A stretch of DNA of 64,000 nucleotides from Humitalea sp050632385 (GTDB lineage Bacteria; Pseudomonadota; Alphaproteobacteria; Acetobacterales; Acetobacteraceae). The DNA lies in NCBI RefSeq assembly GCF_050632385.1, contig NZ_CP192599.1, forward strand, positions 868,001-932,000, written 5' to 3'. Each line of letters starts with the position of its first letter. Position 1 is the first letter of the stretch. Below are positions 16,522-24,297 of this stretch, piece by piece. The position numbers and the translations under genes were made by a program. The notes beneath the pieces were generated by a model. It saw nothing but the letters and a program-made list of their open reading frames with translations. It searched no databases and was not told the origin of the DNA.

Positions 16522-18405
16522 ATGCGCGATCTTTCCGGGCCATTGCGGCTGTTCATTTTCGCCTGGGCGGCTTCGGCGGCGGCGGTGCATCTGTATTTCG
16601 GTGGGTTCGGCTTTCCCGAACCCATCGGGATGCGCGGCTTCCACCTGACCGTCTTCGTCCCCTTGTGTTTCCTGTTGTGGCCGGCGTTGAAGTCGTCGCG
16701 GATGGACCGGCCGACCTGGCTCGACTGGGTCTGGGCCTTCGTCGCCGCCGCCCCGCATGCCTGGGTGATGTGGAACTGGGACGTCGTCTCCGACCGCATG
16801 GAATACGTCGATCCGTTCGGGCCGATGTATATGGCGCTCGGCATCATCGCGATCGTGACCTTGCTGGAGGCGACGCGCCGCGCGGTTGAACCGGGCCTCG
16901 CCTGGATGATCATCATCTGCCTGGGCTACATGCTGGCCGGGCCATACCTGCCGGGCGTGCTGAACACCCGCACCTTCACCTGGGCCGAGATCGTCGAAAG
17001 CGCCTGGCTGGTGCCGACCGCGGGCGGTGTCTATGGCCCGCTGACCGGCATCGTCGCGACCACCATCGCGGTCTTCATCCTGTTCGGCGCCTTCATGCAG
17101 GCGTCAGGCACGGGGCGGCTGTTCACCAACCTTGGCGCCGCCGCCGCCGGTCGCTTTTCCGGCGGGCCGGCCAAGGTCGCGGTGGTCACCTCCGGCCTGT
17201 TCGGCACGATGAGCGGGTCCTCGGTGTCCAACGTCATCACCACCGGGGCCATGACCATCCCGCTGATGATCCGCATCGGCTACAAGCCCGCCGTCGCGGG
17301 CGGGATCGAGGCCGCCGCATCGGTCGGCGGCGCGCTGATGCCCCCGGTCATGGGGGCCGCGGCCTTCGTGATGGCCGAGATCACCAACATTCCCTACAGC
17401 CAGATCGTCGTCGCCGCCGCCATCGGCGCGGTGCTCTACTACTACGGCATCCTGGCCGCCGTGCATTTCGAGGCGAAGAAGGCCGGCATGCGGCCCATGA
17501 CGGCCGAGGAAATCCCGCCCTGGCGCGAAGTCCTGGCCGATGCCCACCTGGTCATCCCGATCGGCGTGCTGGTCTGGCTGATGAGCGAGCGCTGGTCGGG
17601 CAATTTCGCCGCCTTCTGGGCCTGTGTCGCGATGGTCGTCGTGGCCGTGATACGGCGCCGCACGCGGATGGGGCCGCGCCAGATCGTCGATGCCTTCGTC
17701 AATGCCGGGCTGACCATGGCGCCGCTGGCCGTGACCATCGCGGGGGCTGGCATCGTCGTGTCCTGCCTGACCGCGACGGGGATGGTCGTGGCCTTCGGCG
17801 GCATCATCAAGGGCCTGGCCGGCGGATCGCTGCCGATCCTGCTGGTGCTTCTGGCCTTCACCGTGCTGGTGCTGGGGATGGGGATCCCGACCACGCCGTC
17901 CTACATCATCGCCGCCGCCATCGGCGTGCCGCAGTTGATCGACCTGGGCGTGCCGATGCTGGCGGCGCATTTGTTCATCTTCTATTTCGCCGTGCTGGCC
18001 GATGCCTCGCCACCCGTGGCCGCCGCGGCCTTTGCCGCCAGTGCGATCGCCAAATCCGGGCCGACCATCACCAGCGTGCATGCGACCAAGTTCGGCATTG
18101 CCGGATTCACCGTGGGCTTCGGCTTCATCTACGATCCGGGGATCATGTTCCAGGGCAGTGCCTGGACCATTTTTTCCGCGACCGCGAACCAGGCGGCGGC
18201 CCTGACGATGGTCACGGCCGCCTTCGCCGGCTTCCTGATTCGCCCGATGGGGCCGGTGCTGCGCATGGCATTGGGCGTCGGTGGCACGCTGGCAGTCTTC
18301 GCGCATAGTCTTGGCGACGAGACGCGGCTGCTGATTTCGGTCGGGGGGCTTTCCGCGGCGCTTCTCCTGCAATTCCTCGCCATTCGAAAAGGTCTGCCCG
18401 CATGA
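16522..18405 (+). CDS. TRAP transporter permease, fused small and large subunits (TAXI type)
   Basis: A 627-residue membrane protein in which the small DctQ-like part (about residues 1-150, four hydrophobic segments) and the large DctM-like part (about 165-610) are fused, as usual for TAXI systems. Landmarks in the DctM part are GRFSGGPAKVAVVTSGLFGTMSGSSVSNVITTG, the AASVGGALMPPVMGAAAFVMAE segment and GMGIPTTPSYIIAA. It uses a cation gradient rather than ATP. Its stop overlaps the start of the AapJ-like gene by four bases. Confidence 0.93.
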   Translation: MRDLSGPLRLFIFAWAASAAAVHLYFGGFGFPEPIGMRGFHLTVFVPLCFLLWPALKSSRMDRPTWLDWVWAFVAAAPHAWVMWNWDVVSDRMEYVDPFGPMYMALGIIAIVTLLEATRRAVEPGLAWMIIICLGYMLAGPYLPGVLNTRTFTWAEIVESAWLVPTAGGVYGPLTGIVATTIAVFILFGAFMQASGTGRLFTNLGAAAAGRFSGGPAKVAVVTSGLFGTMSGSSVSNVITTGAMTIPLMIRIGYKPAVAGGIEAAASVGGALMPPVMGAAAFVMAEITNIPYSQIVVAAAIGAVLYYYGILAAVHFEAKKAGMRPMTAEEIPPWREVLADAHLVIPIGVLVWLMSERWSGNFAAFWACVAMVVVAVIRRRTRMGPRQIVDAFVNAGLTMAPLAVTIAGAGIVVSCLTATGMVVAFGGIIKGLAGGSLPILLVLLAFTVLVLGMGIPTTPSYIIAAAIGVPQLIDLGVPMLAAHLFIFYFAVLADASPPVAAAAFAASAIAKSGPTITSVHATKFGIAGFTVGFGFIYDPGIMFQGSAWTIFSATANQAAALTMVTAAFAGFLIRPMGPVLRMALGVGGTLAVFAHSLGDETRLLISVGGLSAALLLQFLAIRKGLPA

Positions 18406-19421
18406 TCCGCCTGACGCTTGGCCTGCTCCTCCTCGCCGTTCCCGCCGTGGCGCAACAGGGCGTGGCGCCGGGGCCGACCCTGGCCGGCGTGCGCTCCAAG
18501 GGGGTGTTGGATTGCGGCGCGCATCCGGGGGCGCCGGGGCTTGGCATGATGGACAGCCGCGGGGTGTATCGCGGCCTCGACGCCGATACCTGCCGCGCCA
18601 TCGCCGCCTCCACCCTGGGCGATGGGGAGAAGGTGCGCTGGACGGTCCTGACCTCCACCACCCGCCTGCCGGCCTTGCAGGCGGGGCAGGTCGATGTGTT
18701 GTCGCGCAGCACCACCTGGACCCATGCGCGCGACACCGCCAATGGGCTGAACTTCACGGCGGTGAATTTCTATGACGGCCAGGGCTTCTTGGTCCGGCGC
18801 AGCGCCAATGTCGCGCGTGCGGCCGATCTTGCGGGGGCCACCATCTGCGTCACCGCCGGCAGCACCAGTGAATTGAACCTGGCCGACTGGTCGCGCACCA
18901 CGGGCGTCGCGATCCGGCCGCTGGTGTTCGAGAACAATGCCGAAACCCAGGCGTCCTATGCCTCCGGCCGCTGCGATGTCTTCACCACCGACATCAGCCA
19001 GTTGACCGGCGTGCGCGCCAATCTCCAGCGCCCCGACGACCACATGATCCTGCCCGACGTCATCAGCAAGGAACCGCTGGCCCCGGCCGTGCGCCACGGC
19101 GACGACCAGTGGTTCGACATCGTGCGCTGGACCGTCTTCGCCCTGATTGAGGCCGAGGAGCTGGGCATCACCCAGGCCAATGCCGAAGCGATGCTGGCCA
19201 GCACCAACCCCAATGTCCGCCGCCTATTGGGCGTCGCCGGCGACCACGGCCCGATGATGGGGCTGGACCGGCGCTGGGCCTACAACGCCATCCGCGCCGT
19301 CGGCAATTATGGCGAGATCTATGACCGTAACGTCGGTCCGAACAGCCCGAGCCAATTGCCGCGCGGGCTGAACGCACTGTGGAACCGGGGCGGACTGATG
19401 TACGCGCCGCCGGTGCGGTAG
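18402..19421 (+). CDS. AapJ/BztA-like general amino acid-binding protein without ABC partners
   Basis: A 339-residue secreted binding protein (signal peptide residues 1-18, ending AVA) of the SBP_bac_3 fold, closest in pattern to AapJ/BztA, receptors of the general L-amino acid ABC importer. Recognisable stretches are LAGVRSKGVLDCGAH, GLDADTCRAIAAS, LSRSTTWTHARDTA near residue 105, and the C-terminal FDIVRWTVFALIEAEELGI. Normally aapJ is followed by aapQMP. Here it overlaps the TAXI-TRAP permease gene by four bases (18402-18405) and no ABC permease or ATPase follows. It may supply an ABC system coded elsewhere or assist the TRAP transporter; the pairing is unusual. Confidence 0.85.
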   Translation: MIRLTLGLLLLAVPAVAQQGVAPGPTLAGVRSKGVLDCGAHPGAPGLGMMDSRGVYRGLDADTCRAIAASTLGDGEKVRWTVLTSTTRLPALQAGQVDVLSRSTTWTHARDTANGLNFTAVNFYDGQGFLVRRSANVARAADLAGATICVTAGSTSELNLADWSRTTGVAIRPLVFENNAETQASYASGRCDVFTTDISQLTGVRANLQRPDDHMILPDVISKEPLAPAVRHGDDQWFDIVRWTVFALIEAEELGITQANAEAMLASTNPNVRRLLGVAGDHGPMMGLDRRWAYNAIRAVGNYGEIYDRNVGPNSPSQLPRGLNALWNRGGLMYAPPVR

Positions 19422-19438
19422 TGGGGGTGAAGTAGCGT

Positions 19439-19663
19439 CTTGAAAGGGGCTTCGCCCCTCTCAAACTCTCCCCACCAAGGGGCCGTGGCCCCTTGGAACC
19501 CACGGGATTTGGAAAAATAAAGGGAGGGGCATCAAGGTCACGCTATTGATCAGGCATGCCCCATGCCCCTCCCTTTATTTTTCCAATACATCGCGCCGGT
19601 CCAGGGGCGGCGGCCCCTGGTGGGGGAGGTTTGGAGGGGGCGACGCCCTCTCCATGGCGCAAC
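19439..19663. repeat. 225-bp multi-hairpin interspersed element, copy 1
   Basis: It lies between the convergent aapJ-like and serA genes and fills the 257-bp gap. It is built of nested inverted repeats: AGGGGC/GCCCCT (19445-19459), CCAAGGGGCC/GGCCCCTTGG (19475-19496), a perfect 22-bp long-range stem (19511-19532 with 19563-19584), CCAGGGGC/GCCCCTGG (19601-19620) and a final GC-rich hairpin near 19634-19652. The outer halves can also pair with each other around the central stem (AAACTCTCCCCACCA with TGGTGGGGGAGGTTT). A second copy of exactly the same length is at 32347-32571. No open frame of interest lies inside. It could act as a two-way terminator here. Confidence 0.9.
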
Positions 19664-19678
19664 CTCACCGTTCTTCAG

Positions 19679-20923
19679 CTACCCCCGGTCGTACAGCACC
19701 CGGCTGCGCAAGGTGCCGGGCACGTCGCGTAGCGCGGCCTGCACAACCTCCGCATCCTCGATGCCTTCGGCATCCACCACCACGTAGCCGATCTGCGGAT
19801 CGGTCTGCAGGTATTGCGCCGCGACATTGGCCGAGGCCGCGCGAAAAATGTCGTTCACCGAGGCCAGCACACCCGGCTGGTTGCGATGGATATGGATGAA
19901 GCGCGTGCCGGCCTGGCGCGCGGGCAGCGCCACTTCGGGGAAGTTCACGGCACCCAGGGTGGTGCCGGTATCCGACCAGTCCACCAGCTTGCGGGCCACT
20001 TCCTCACCGATGCGCTCCTGTGCCTCCATCGTGCTGCCGCCGATGTGCGGGGTCAGGATCACGTTGGGCAGGTGCTGCAAGGGCGTGCGGAAGATGTCGT
20101 TGCCCTTGGCCGGTTCCTCGGGGAAGACATCGACCGAGGCCCCGCCCAGGTGCCCGTCGCGCAGGGATTGGGCCAGCGCGTCCAGGTCGACCACCGTGCC
20201 GCGGCTGTTGTTGATCAGCACCGCGCCCGGCTTCATCCGCGCGATCATGTCGGCCGACATCAGGTTCTCGGTCGCCGGGGTTTCCGGCACATGCAGGGTG
20301 ACCACGTCGCTCTGCGCCAGCAGCACCGGCAGCGGCGTGTTGCCCGCGGCATTGCCATGCGCGAGCTTGGGCACGACGTCGTGGAAGATCACGCGCATGC
20401 CGAATGCCTCGGCCAGCACTGACAATTGGGAACCGATGTTGCCATAGCCGATGATGCCCAGCGTCTTGCCGCGCACTTCGCGTGACCCTTCGGCCGACTT
20501 CTCCCACCGGCCGTCGTGCGCGGCGTTGGACTTGCCCGGGATGCGGCGCAGCAGCATCACGATCTCGCCCATCGTCAGTTCGGCGACGCTGCGGGTGTTG
20601 CTGAAGGGGGCGTTGAACACCGGCACTCCAATGTCCTTGGCGGCCTGGAGGTCCACCTGGTTGGTGCCGACCGAAAAGCAGCCCACCGCGATCAACCGGT
20701 CGGCCGCGGCAAAGGCCGCCGCGTCCATCTGCGTCCGCGACCGGATGCCCAGAAGATGCACGCCCCGCAGGGCATCGTGCAGCGCCTCCCCATCCAGGGC
20801 CTTGGCCATGCGGGTGACCGACCGGTAGCCGGCGTCATGCAGGGTCTGGGCGGCGGTGTCCGAGATACCTTCCAGCAGCAGGATGCGGATCAGGTCCTTG
20901 GGAAGCGAAAGCTTGGGGCTCAT
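19679..20923 (-). CDS. serA: D-3-phosphoglycerate dehydrogenase
   Basis: Oxidises 3-phosphoglycerate in the first step of serine synthesis. The start at 20923 (MSPKLSLPKDLIRILLLEGI) gives 414 residues, close to E. coli SerA. The NAD-binding motif GIIGYGNIGSQ lies near residues 155-165, followed by INNSRGTVVD (catalytic arginine region), then PEEPAKGND and TPHIGGST with the catalytic histidine. The C-terminal ACT domain begins near residue 340 (FIHIHRNQPGVLASVNDIF), implying serine feedback inhibition. It is convergent with the aapJ-like gene across repeat copy 1 and stands 128 bp from the chemoreceptor gene, on the same strand. Confidence 0.96.
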   Translation of the reverse strand: MSPKLSLPKDLIRILLLEGISDTAAQTLHDAGYRSVTRMAKALDGEALHDALRGVHLLGIRSRTQMDAAAFAAADRLIAVGCFSVGTNQVDLQAAKDIGVPVFNAPFSNTRSVAELTMGEIVMLLRRIPGKSNAAHDGRWEKSAEGSREVRGKTLGIIGYGNIGSQLSVLAEAFGMRVIFHDVVPKLAHGNAAGNTPLPVLLAQSDVVTLHVPETPATENLMSADMIARMKPGAVLINNSRGTVVDLDALAQSLRDGHLGGASVDVFPEEPAKGNDIFRTPLQHLPNVILTPHIGGSTMEAQERIGEEVARKLVDWSDTGTTLGAVNFPEVALPARQAGTRFIHIHRNQPGVLASVNDIFRAASANVAAQYLQTDPQIGYVVVDAEGIEDAEVVQAALRDVPGTLRSRVLYDRG

Positions 20924-21050
20924 GCCAGGTGGTATCCGGAAAAAGGATGATTCCGGCCGCTTCCTGCCCCAGTCGGGGCCCCGGGGGAAGTCTGGACGCC
21001 GAAGGGCCGCCCCGCGTTTTTGGCCGGGCGGCCCCGGTCTCGGACCTGCG

Positions 21051-22514
21051 TCAGCCCTTGCGCAGCCCGCGCACGACCCCATCGATGGCCGTATCCATGA
21101 TGTCCTGCTGCTGCCGGATGTCCCGGGCGGTCTGTTCCAGCGGCTGCACCAGGCTGGCGGCGGCCATGATGGCCTCGGCCGCCTGGCCGGTCGCGGTCAC
21201 CGCCTGGTCGGTGCCGGCGGCGACGCGGGCGGCGGCGGCCGCGATCTCACGTGTCGCGGAGCCCTGTTCCTCCACCGCGGCGGCGATGGCGGTCGCGACC
21301 TGGTCCACCTCCGCCACCACCCGGGCGATGTTGCCGATCGCCGTGACGGCGACGCCGGTGCGCTGCTGCACCGTGGCGATCTGGGCCGAGATCTGTTCGG
21401 TCGCGCGGGCGGTGCTGGCGGCAAGCTGCTTCACCTCACCGGCCACGACCGCAAAACCCTTGCCGGCATCGCCGGCGCGCGCGGCCTCGATCGTCGCGTT
21501 CAGCGCCAGCAGGTTGGTCTGCTCGGCGATGCTGCGGATCAGGCGGACGACGTGATCGATTTCGTTGGTGGCATCGGCCAGGCCCTGGACGGCGGTGTTG
21601 CTCGCCGCCGTTTCGTCCACGGCACGCTGGGTGACGGCGGAGGCCTGGGCGACCTGGCGGGTGATCTCGCTGACCGAGCCAGACAGTTCCTCGGCCGCGG
21701 CGGCGACGGTATGCACCTCGGCCATGCTGGACCCGACATTGTCGCTGGCGGCGGCGGCGTCCCGCGCGGCCTGGCTGGTGGCCTGCGACAGGCGGGTGGC
21801 GCAGCCATTCAGGTCCACCACGGCCGCGCCCAGCGCGACCGAGGCAGCGCCCGTGTCCTTCTCCATGCCGCCCGCCATCGCCTGCCGTGCCGCATGGGCC
21901 GATGCGGCGGCGTCGCGCTCCAGCGCCTGGACATGGGCCAGGGCCTCCTGTTCGGCGTGGCGCGATTGGGCGAGGGCGGCGGCGCTGGCCGTCGCGGCCC
22001 GGGCGGCCGTGTCCAGTTCATGCGCGACCCAGGCCAGCGCCCCGGCTTCGACCGCCAGGATCGCGGCATGCAGTACCACACGGTCGATCCCGCCCATGCC
22101 GGCGGGGAACACGCTGCCCGGCAGCAGCAGGTCCAGCCCCAGGTGATGCACGGCCACCACGGCGGCGCCGAGCAGGATCGCGCGCTTGTCGCAAAACGCG
22201 GTGACCACGGCCAGGCCCGCGAAATAGGCCATGTGGATGTCGATCTGCCAGACCGGCCCGGCGCGCCAGACCAGCAGCGACACCGCCCCCATCAGCGCCA
22301 CGGTCAGCAGGTAGCGGGTGGCTTCGGCGCCCGGATCGCGCAGCGCCGGCACCGTGACGCCAAGCGCCAGCACCAGGGCGAGTGCGGTCGCAAGCCACGC
22401 CGGGCCGCCGGCGCCGGGGGTGAAAAGGTCCAGCAGCATGGCCACCGCGGCCATGGTCCAGATCAGCGCCAACAGAAGCCGGGCCGCCGCCTGGCGAAGA
22501 TGATCGAGGTTCAC
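21051..22514 (-). CDS. methyl-accepting chemotaxis protein with N-terminal multi-TM sensor
   Basis: Chemoreceptor of 487 residues. The N-terminal 165 residues form about six hydrophobic segments with several membrane histidines (HMAYFAGL near 94, AVHHLGLDLLLPGSVFP near 121-137) and no periplasmic Cache or 4HB domain, so it probably senses membrane, redox or energy state. A coiled coil follows and then the MCP signalling domain (about 260-480). Its hairpin tip IAEQTNLLALNATIEAARAG is at about 329-348, and the next stretch is KGFAVVAGEVKQLA. There is no HAMP domain between the membrane part and the coiled coil. Its GTG start overlaps the stop of the small gene at 22511-22822, so both are co-expressed. 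Confidence 0.92.
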   Translation of the reverse strand: MNLDHLRQAAARLLLALIWTMAAVAMLLDLFTPGAGGPAWLATALALVLALGVTVPALRDPGAEATRYLLTVALMGAVSLLVWRAGPVWQIDIHMAYFAGLAVVTAFCDKRAILLGAAVVAVHHLGLDLLLPGSVFPAGMGGIDRVVLHAAILAVEAGALAWVAHELDTAARAATASAAALAQSRHAEQEALAHVQALERDAAASAHAARQAMAGGMEKDTGAASVALGAAVVDLNGCATRLSQATSQAARDAAAASDNVGSSMAEVHTVAAAAEELSGSVSEITRQVAQASAVTQRAVDETAASNTAVQGLADATNEIDHVVRLIRSIAEQTNLLALNATIEAARAGDAGKGFAVVAGEVKQLAASTARATEQISAQIATVQQRTGVAVTAIGNIARVVAEVDQVATAIAAAVEEQGSATREIAAAAARVAAGTDQAVTATGQAAEAIMAAASLVQPLEQTARDIRQQQDIMDTAIDGVVRGLRKG

Positions 22515-22822
22515 GTGCGTGTCCTTTGGGGGGCGCAGCCGGGCTGCGTGCGGGCGGCGACGAGGAACAGGGCGCCGGGCGGCCGGCCGGGCGCGGGATC
22601 GGCCGCCGGATCGGCGTAGATCACCGTGACCAGCCCCTCGGCCAGCCGCAGCGGCAGCCAGCCAGGCCGTGCTTCAAGCAAGCCGGGCAGCGCCATCCCG
22701 GCCGAAACACCGGGCGGATAGATGACGGCCACGGCCCCACCCGGGCGGGGCAACAGTTGCAGCACCGCCACCGCCGCGGTCATCGCGGCGAACAGCAGCA
22801 GCGCTGGTCGCAGGGCATGCAT
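22511..22822 (-). CDS. small secreted or membrane-anchored protein preceding the chemoreceptor
   Basis: Unrecognised protein of 103 residues. The start MHALRPALLLFAAMTAAVAV at 22822 begins with one hydrophobic segment (about 4-22), either a signal anchor or a signal peptide. The rest is Pro/Gly/Ala-rich with an IYPPGVSAGMALPGLLEARPGWLPLR stretch near residues 35-60. The last codons overlap the chemoreceptor start by four bases, so it could be an accessory subunit of that receptor. A CtrA-like site lies 50 bp upstream. No homologous domain was recognised. Confidence 0.6.
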   Translation of the reverse strand: MHALRPALLLFAAMTAAVAVLQLLPRPGGAVAVIYPPGVSAGMALPGLLEARPGWLPLRLAEGLVTVIYADPAADPAPGRPPGALFLVAARTQPGCAPQRTRT

Positions 22823-22871
22823 GGCGTCGGCGTTCCGTTCCGCTTGTCGGAACGCGACATGGCGCCTGCCC

Positions 22872-22888
22872 GGTGAATCCGGGTTTAA
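22872..22888 (-). promoter_or_regulatory. Possible CtrA-type binding site upstream of the chemoreceptor operon
   Basis: On the minus strand the site reads TTAA-ACCCGGA-TTCACC, one mismatch from the TTAA-N7-TTAAC CtrA consensus. It is centred about 58 bp upstream of the start at 22822, a suitable position for an activator. In related alphaproteobacteria CtrA controls motility and chemotaxis genes. It also touches the 3' side of the convergent-region gap before the gene at 22899. Confidence 0.35.
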
Positions 22889-22898
22889 CGCCGCGAGG

Positions 22899-24155
22899 TC
22901 ACTGGTTCGCCAGATCCGCCAGCACCGCCGCCAGCACCCGCGCCCCGGCCGCCAGTTGCTCCGGCGCTGTGTATTCGCTGGGGTGATGGCTGACGCCCCG
23001 GGCACTGGGGACGAAAATCATCCCCGTCGGGCACAGCGGCACCATGAATTGCGCATCGTGAAAGGCACCGGAGGGCATGCGCACCGCGTTCAAGCCCTGG
23101 GCCAGCGCCGCGCGCTCGATCGCGTCCGGGACCTCGGGCTGGAACACCACGGGGGCCGCCGTGAAGCGTTCGATGACCGATGCCGTGCAGAACCGCATGG
23201 CCGCCTGCACCACGCCCAGGATGGCATTGCCCCGCGCCAGTAGCACCGCATTGTCCGGGTGCCGCAGGTCGATGGTGAAGCGCACATTCCCGGCGACCGA
23301 GTTGGAGGAATTGGGCGAGACCTCGATCCGCGCCACGGTGAAGCGCAGCACATCGGTGGGGTCGTACATCAGCGTATTCAGCGCGGTGATGGCGCGGACC
23401 ATGTCCTGCACGGCGTCCTGGCGCATGCCCACCGGCGCGGTGCCGGCGTGGTCGGATTTGCCGGTGATGTCCACCGTGAACCAGCGGCTGCCCTGGATGC
23501 CGGTGACGATGCCGATGTCGCGGTCCTCGGCTTCCAGTTTTGGGCCTTGCTCGATATGCGCCTCGACATAGGCGAAGGGTTTGCCGCCGAGCGGCCGGCG
23601 CGGGATATCCGCTTCCAGGGCCAGGTGCTCGGCCAGGGCGTCGCCAAACCGGATATCATCCTTGTCGGTGGCCGCATCCCATGTGTCCGGGGCGCTGTGC
23701 CCGGCATAGGCCATGCTGCCCATGCAGCCCGGCGCGAAGCGGCCGCCTTCCTCATTGGTCCAGGCGACCAGTTCGATCGGGCGTTTGGTTGGCGTGCCCG
23801 CCTCGCGCAGGGCCTGGATCGCCTCCAGCGCCGCGATCACGCCCCAGATGCCGTCGAAGCGCCCGCCGCTCGGCTGGCTGTCCATGTGGCTGCCGGTCAG
23901 GACGGGGGCCAGGCTTGGGTCGGTGCCTTCGTGCCGCAGGAACAGATTGCCCAGGGCATCGATGCTTTCGGTCAGCCCGATCGCATGCCCCCAGCCGATC
24001 AGCAGCCGGCGGGATTCACGATCCAACGGCGTCAGGCAGGCGCGGTTCACCCCATCGCCGGGGATGGCGCCCAGGCGGGCCATCTCCATCAGGCGGCCCC
24101 ATTGCCGGGCTTCATCCACCGCTGCGACCAGGTTCGGTGCCACGCCATTGGTCAT
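22899..24155 (-). CDS. M20-family Zn-dependent amidohydrolase (allantoate amidohydrolase / N-carbamoyl amino acid hydrolase type)
   Basis: Metal-dependent hydrolase of 418 residues that cleaves ureido or carbamoyl C-N bonds. Metal ligands typical of the AllC/HyuC group are visible: GSHMDSQPSGGRFDG (His90, Asp101) and NEEGGRF (Glu135/Glu136). Further on are EAHIEQGP near residue 200 and the C-terminal VSHHPSEYT. The dimerisation insert (KSDHAGTAPVGMRQDA) is also normal. It diverges from a flavoprotein and a 5-hydroxyisourate hydrolase, so allantoate or ureidoglycolate from purine breakdown is the most likely substrate. N-carbamoyl-L-amino acids or beta-ureidopropionate cannot be excluded. Confidence 0.85.
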   Translation of the reverse strand: MTNGVAPNLVAAVDEARQWGRLMEMARLGAIPGDGVNRACLTPLDRESRRLLIGWGHAIGLTESIDALGNLFLRHEGTDPSLAPVLTGSHMDSQPSGGRFDGIWGVIAALEAIQALREAGTPTKRPIELVAWTNEEGGRFAPGCMGSMAYAGHSAPDTWDAATDKDDIRFGDALAEHLALEADIPRRPLGGKPFAYVEAHIEQGPKLEAEDRDIGIVTGIQGSRWFTVDITGKSDHAGTAPVGMRQDAVQDMVRAITALNTLMYDPTDVLRFTVARIEVSPNSSNSVAGNVRFTIDLRHPDNAVLLARGNAILGVVQAAMRFCTASVIERFTAAPVVFQPEVPDAIERAALAQGLNAVRMPSGAFHDAQFMVPLCPTGMIFVPSARGVSHHPSEYTAPEQLAAGARVLAAVLADLANQ

Positions 24156-24297
24156 CGCTGCATCATCTCCGTGCTGCCTTTGTGTTTCACCGCCCCGATG
24201 CGCGAAATCAATGGGCTGCTTTGCCTTGTCGCGGTGCGGCGCGGCGGAACATGCTGCGGTGCACGCAATGATCACGCCACGCCCAGGACGCCCGCCC

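Noticed and set aside
17104..18372. 422-codon minus-strand open frame over the TRAP permease
   Set aside because: His/Asp/Gly-rich antisense frame; the plus strand has intact DctM signatures.
19439..19663. The 225-bp element as an insertion sequence remnant
   Set aside because: No transposase fragment or target duplication could be seen, and its internal stems are conserved by paired change, which is not expected of a decaying remnant.
20856..22619. Long plus-strand open frame of 587 codons opposite the chemoreceptor
   Set aside because: It is antisense to a clear MCP signalling domain, and its Gly/Arg/His-rich composition is typical of the opposite frame of GC-rich genes.
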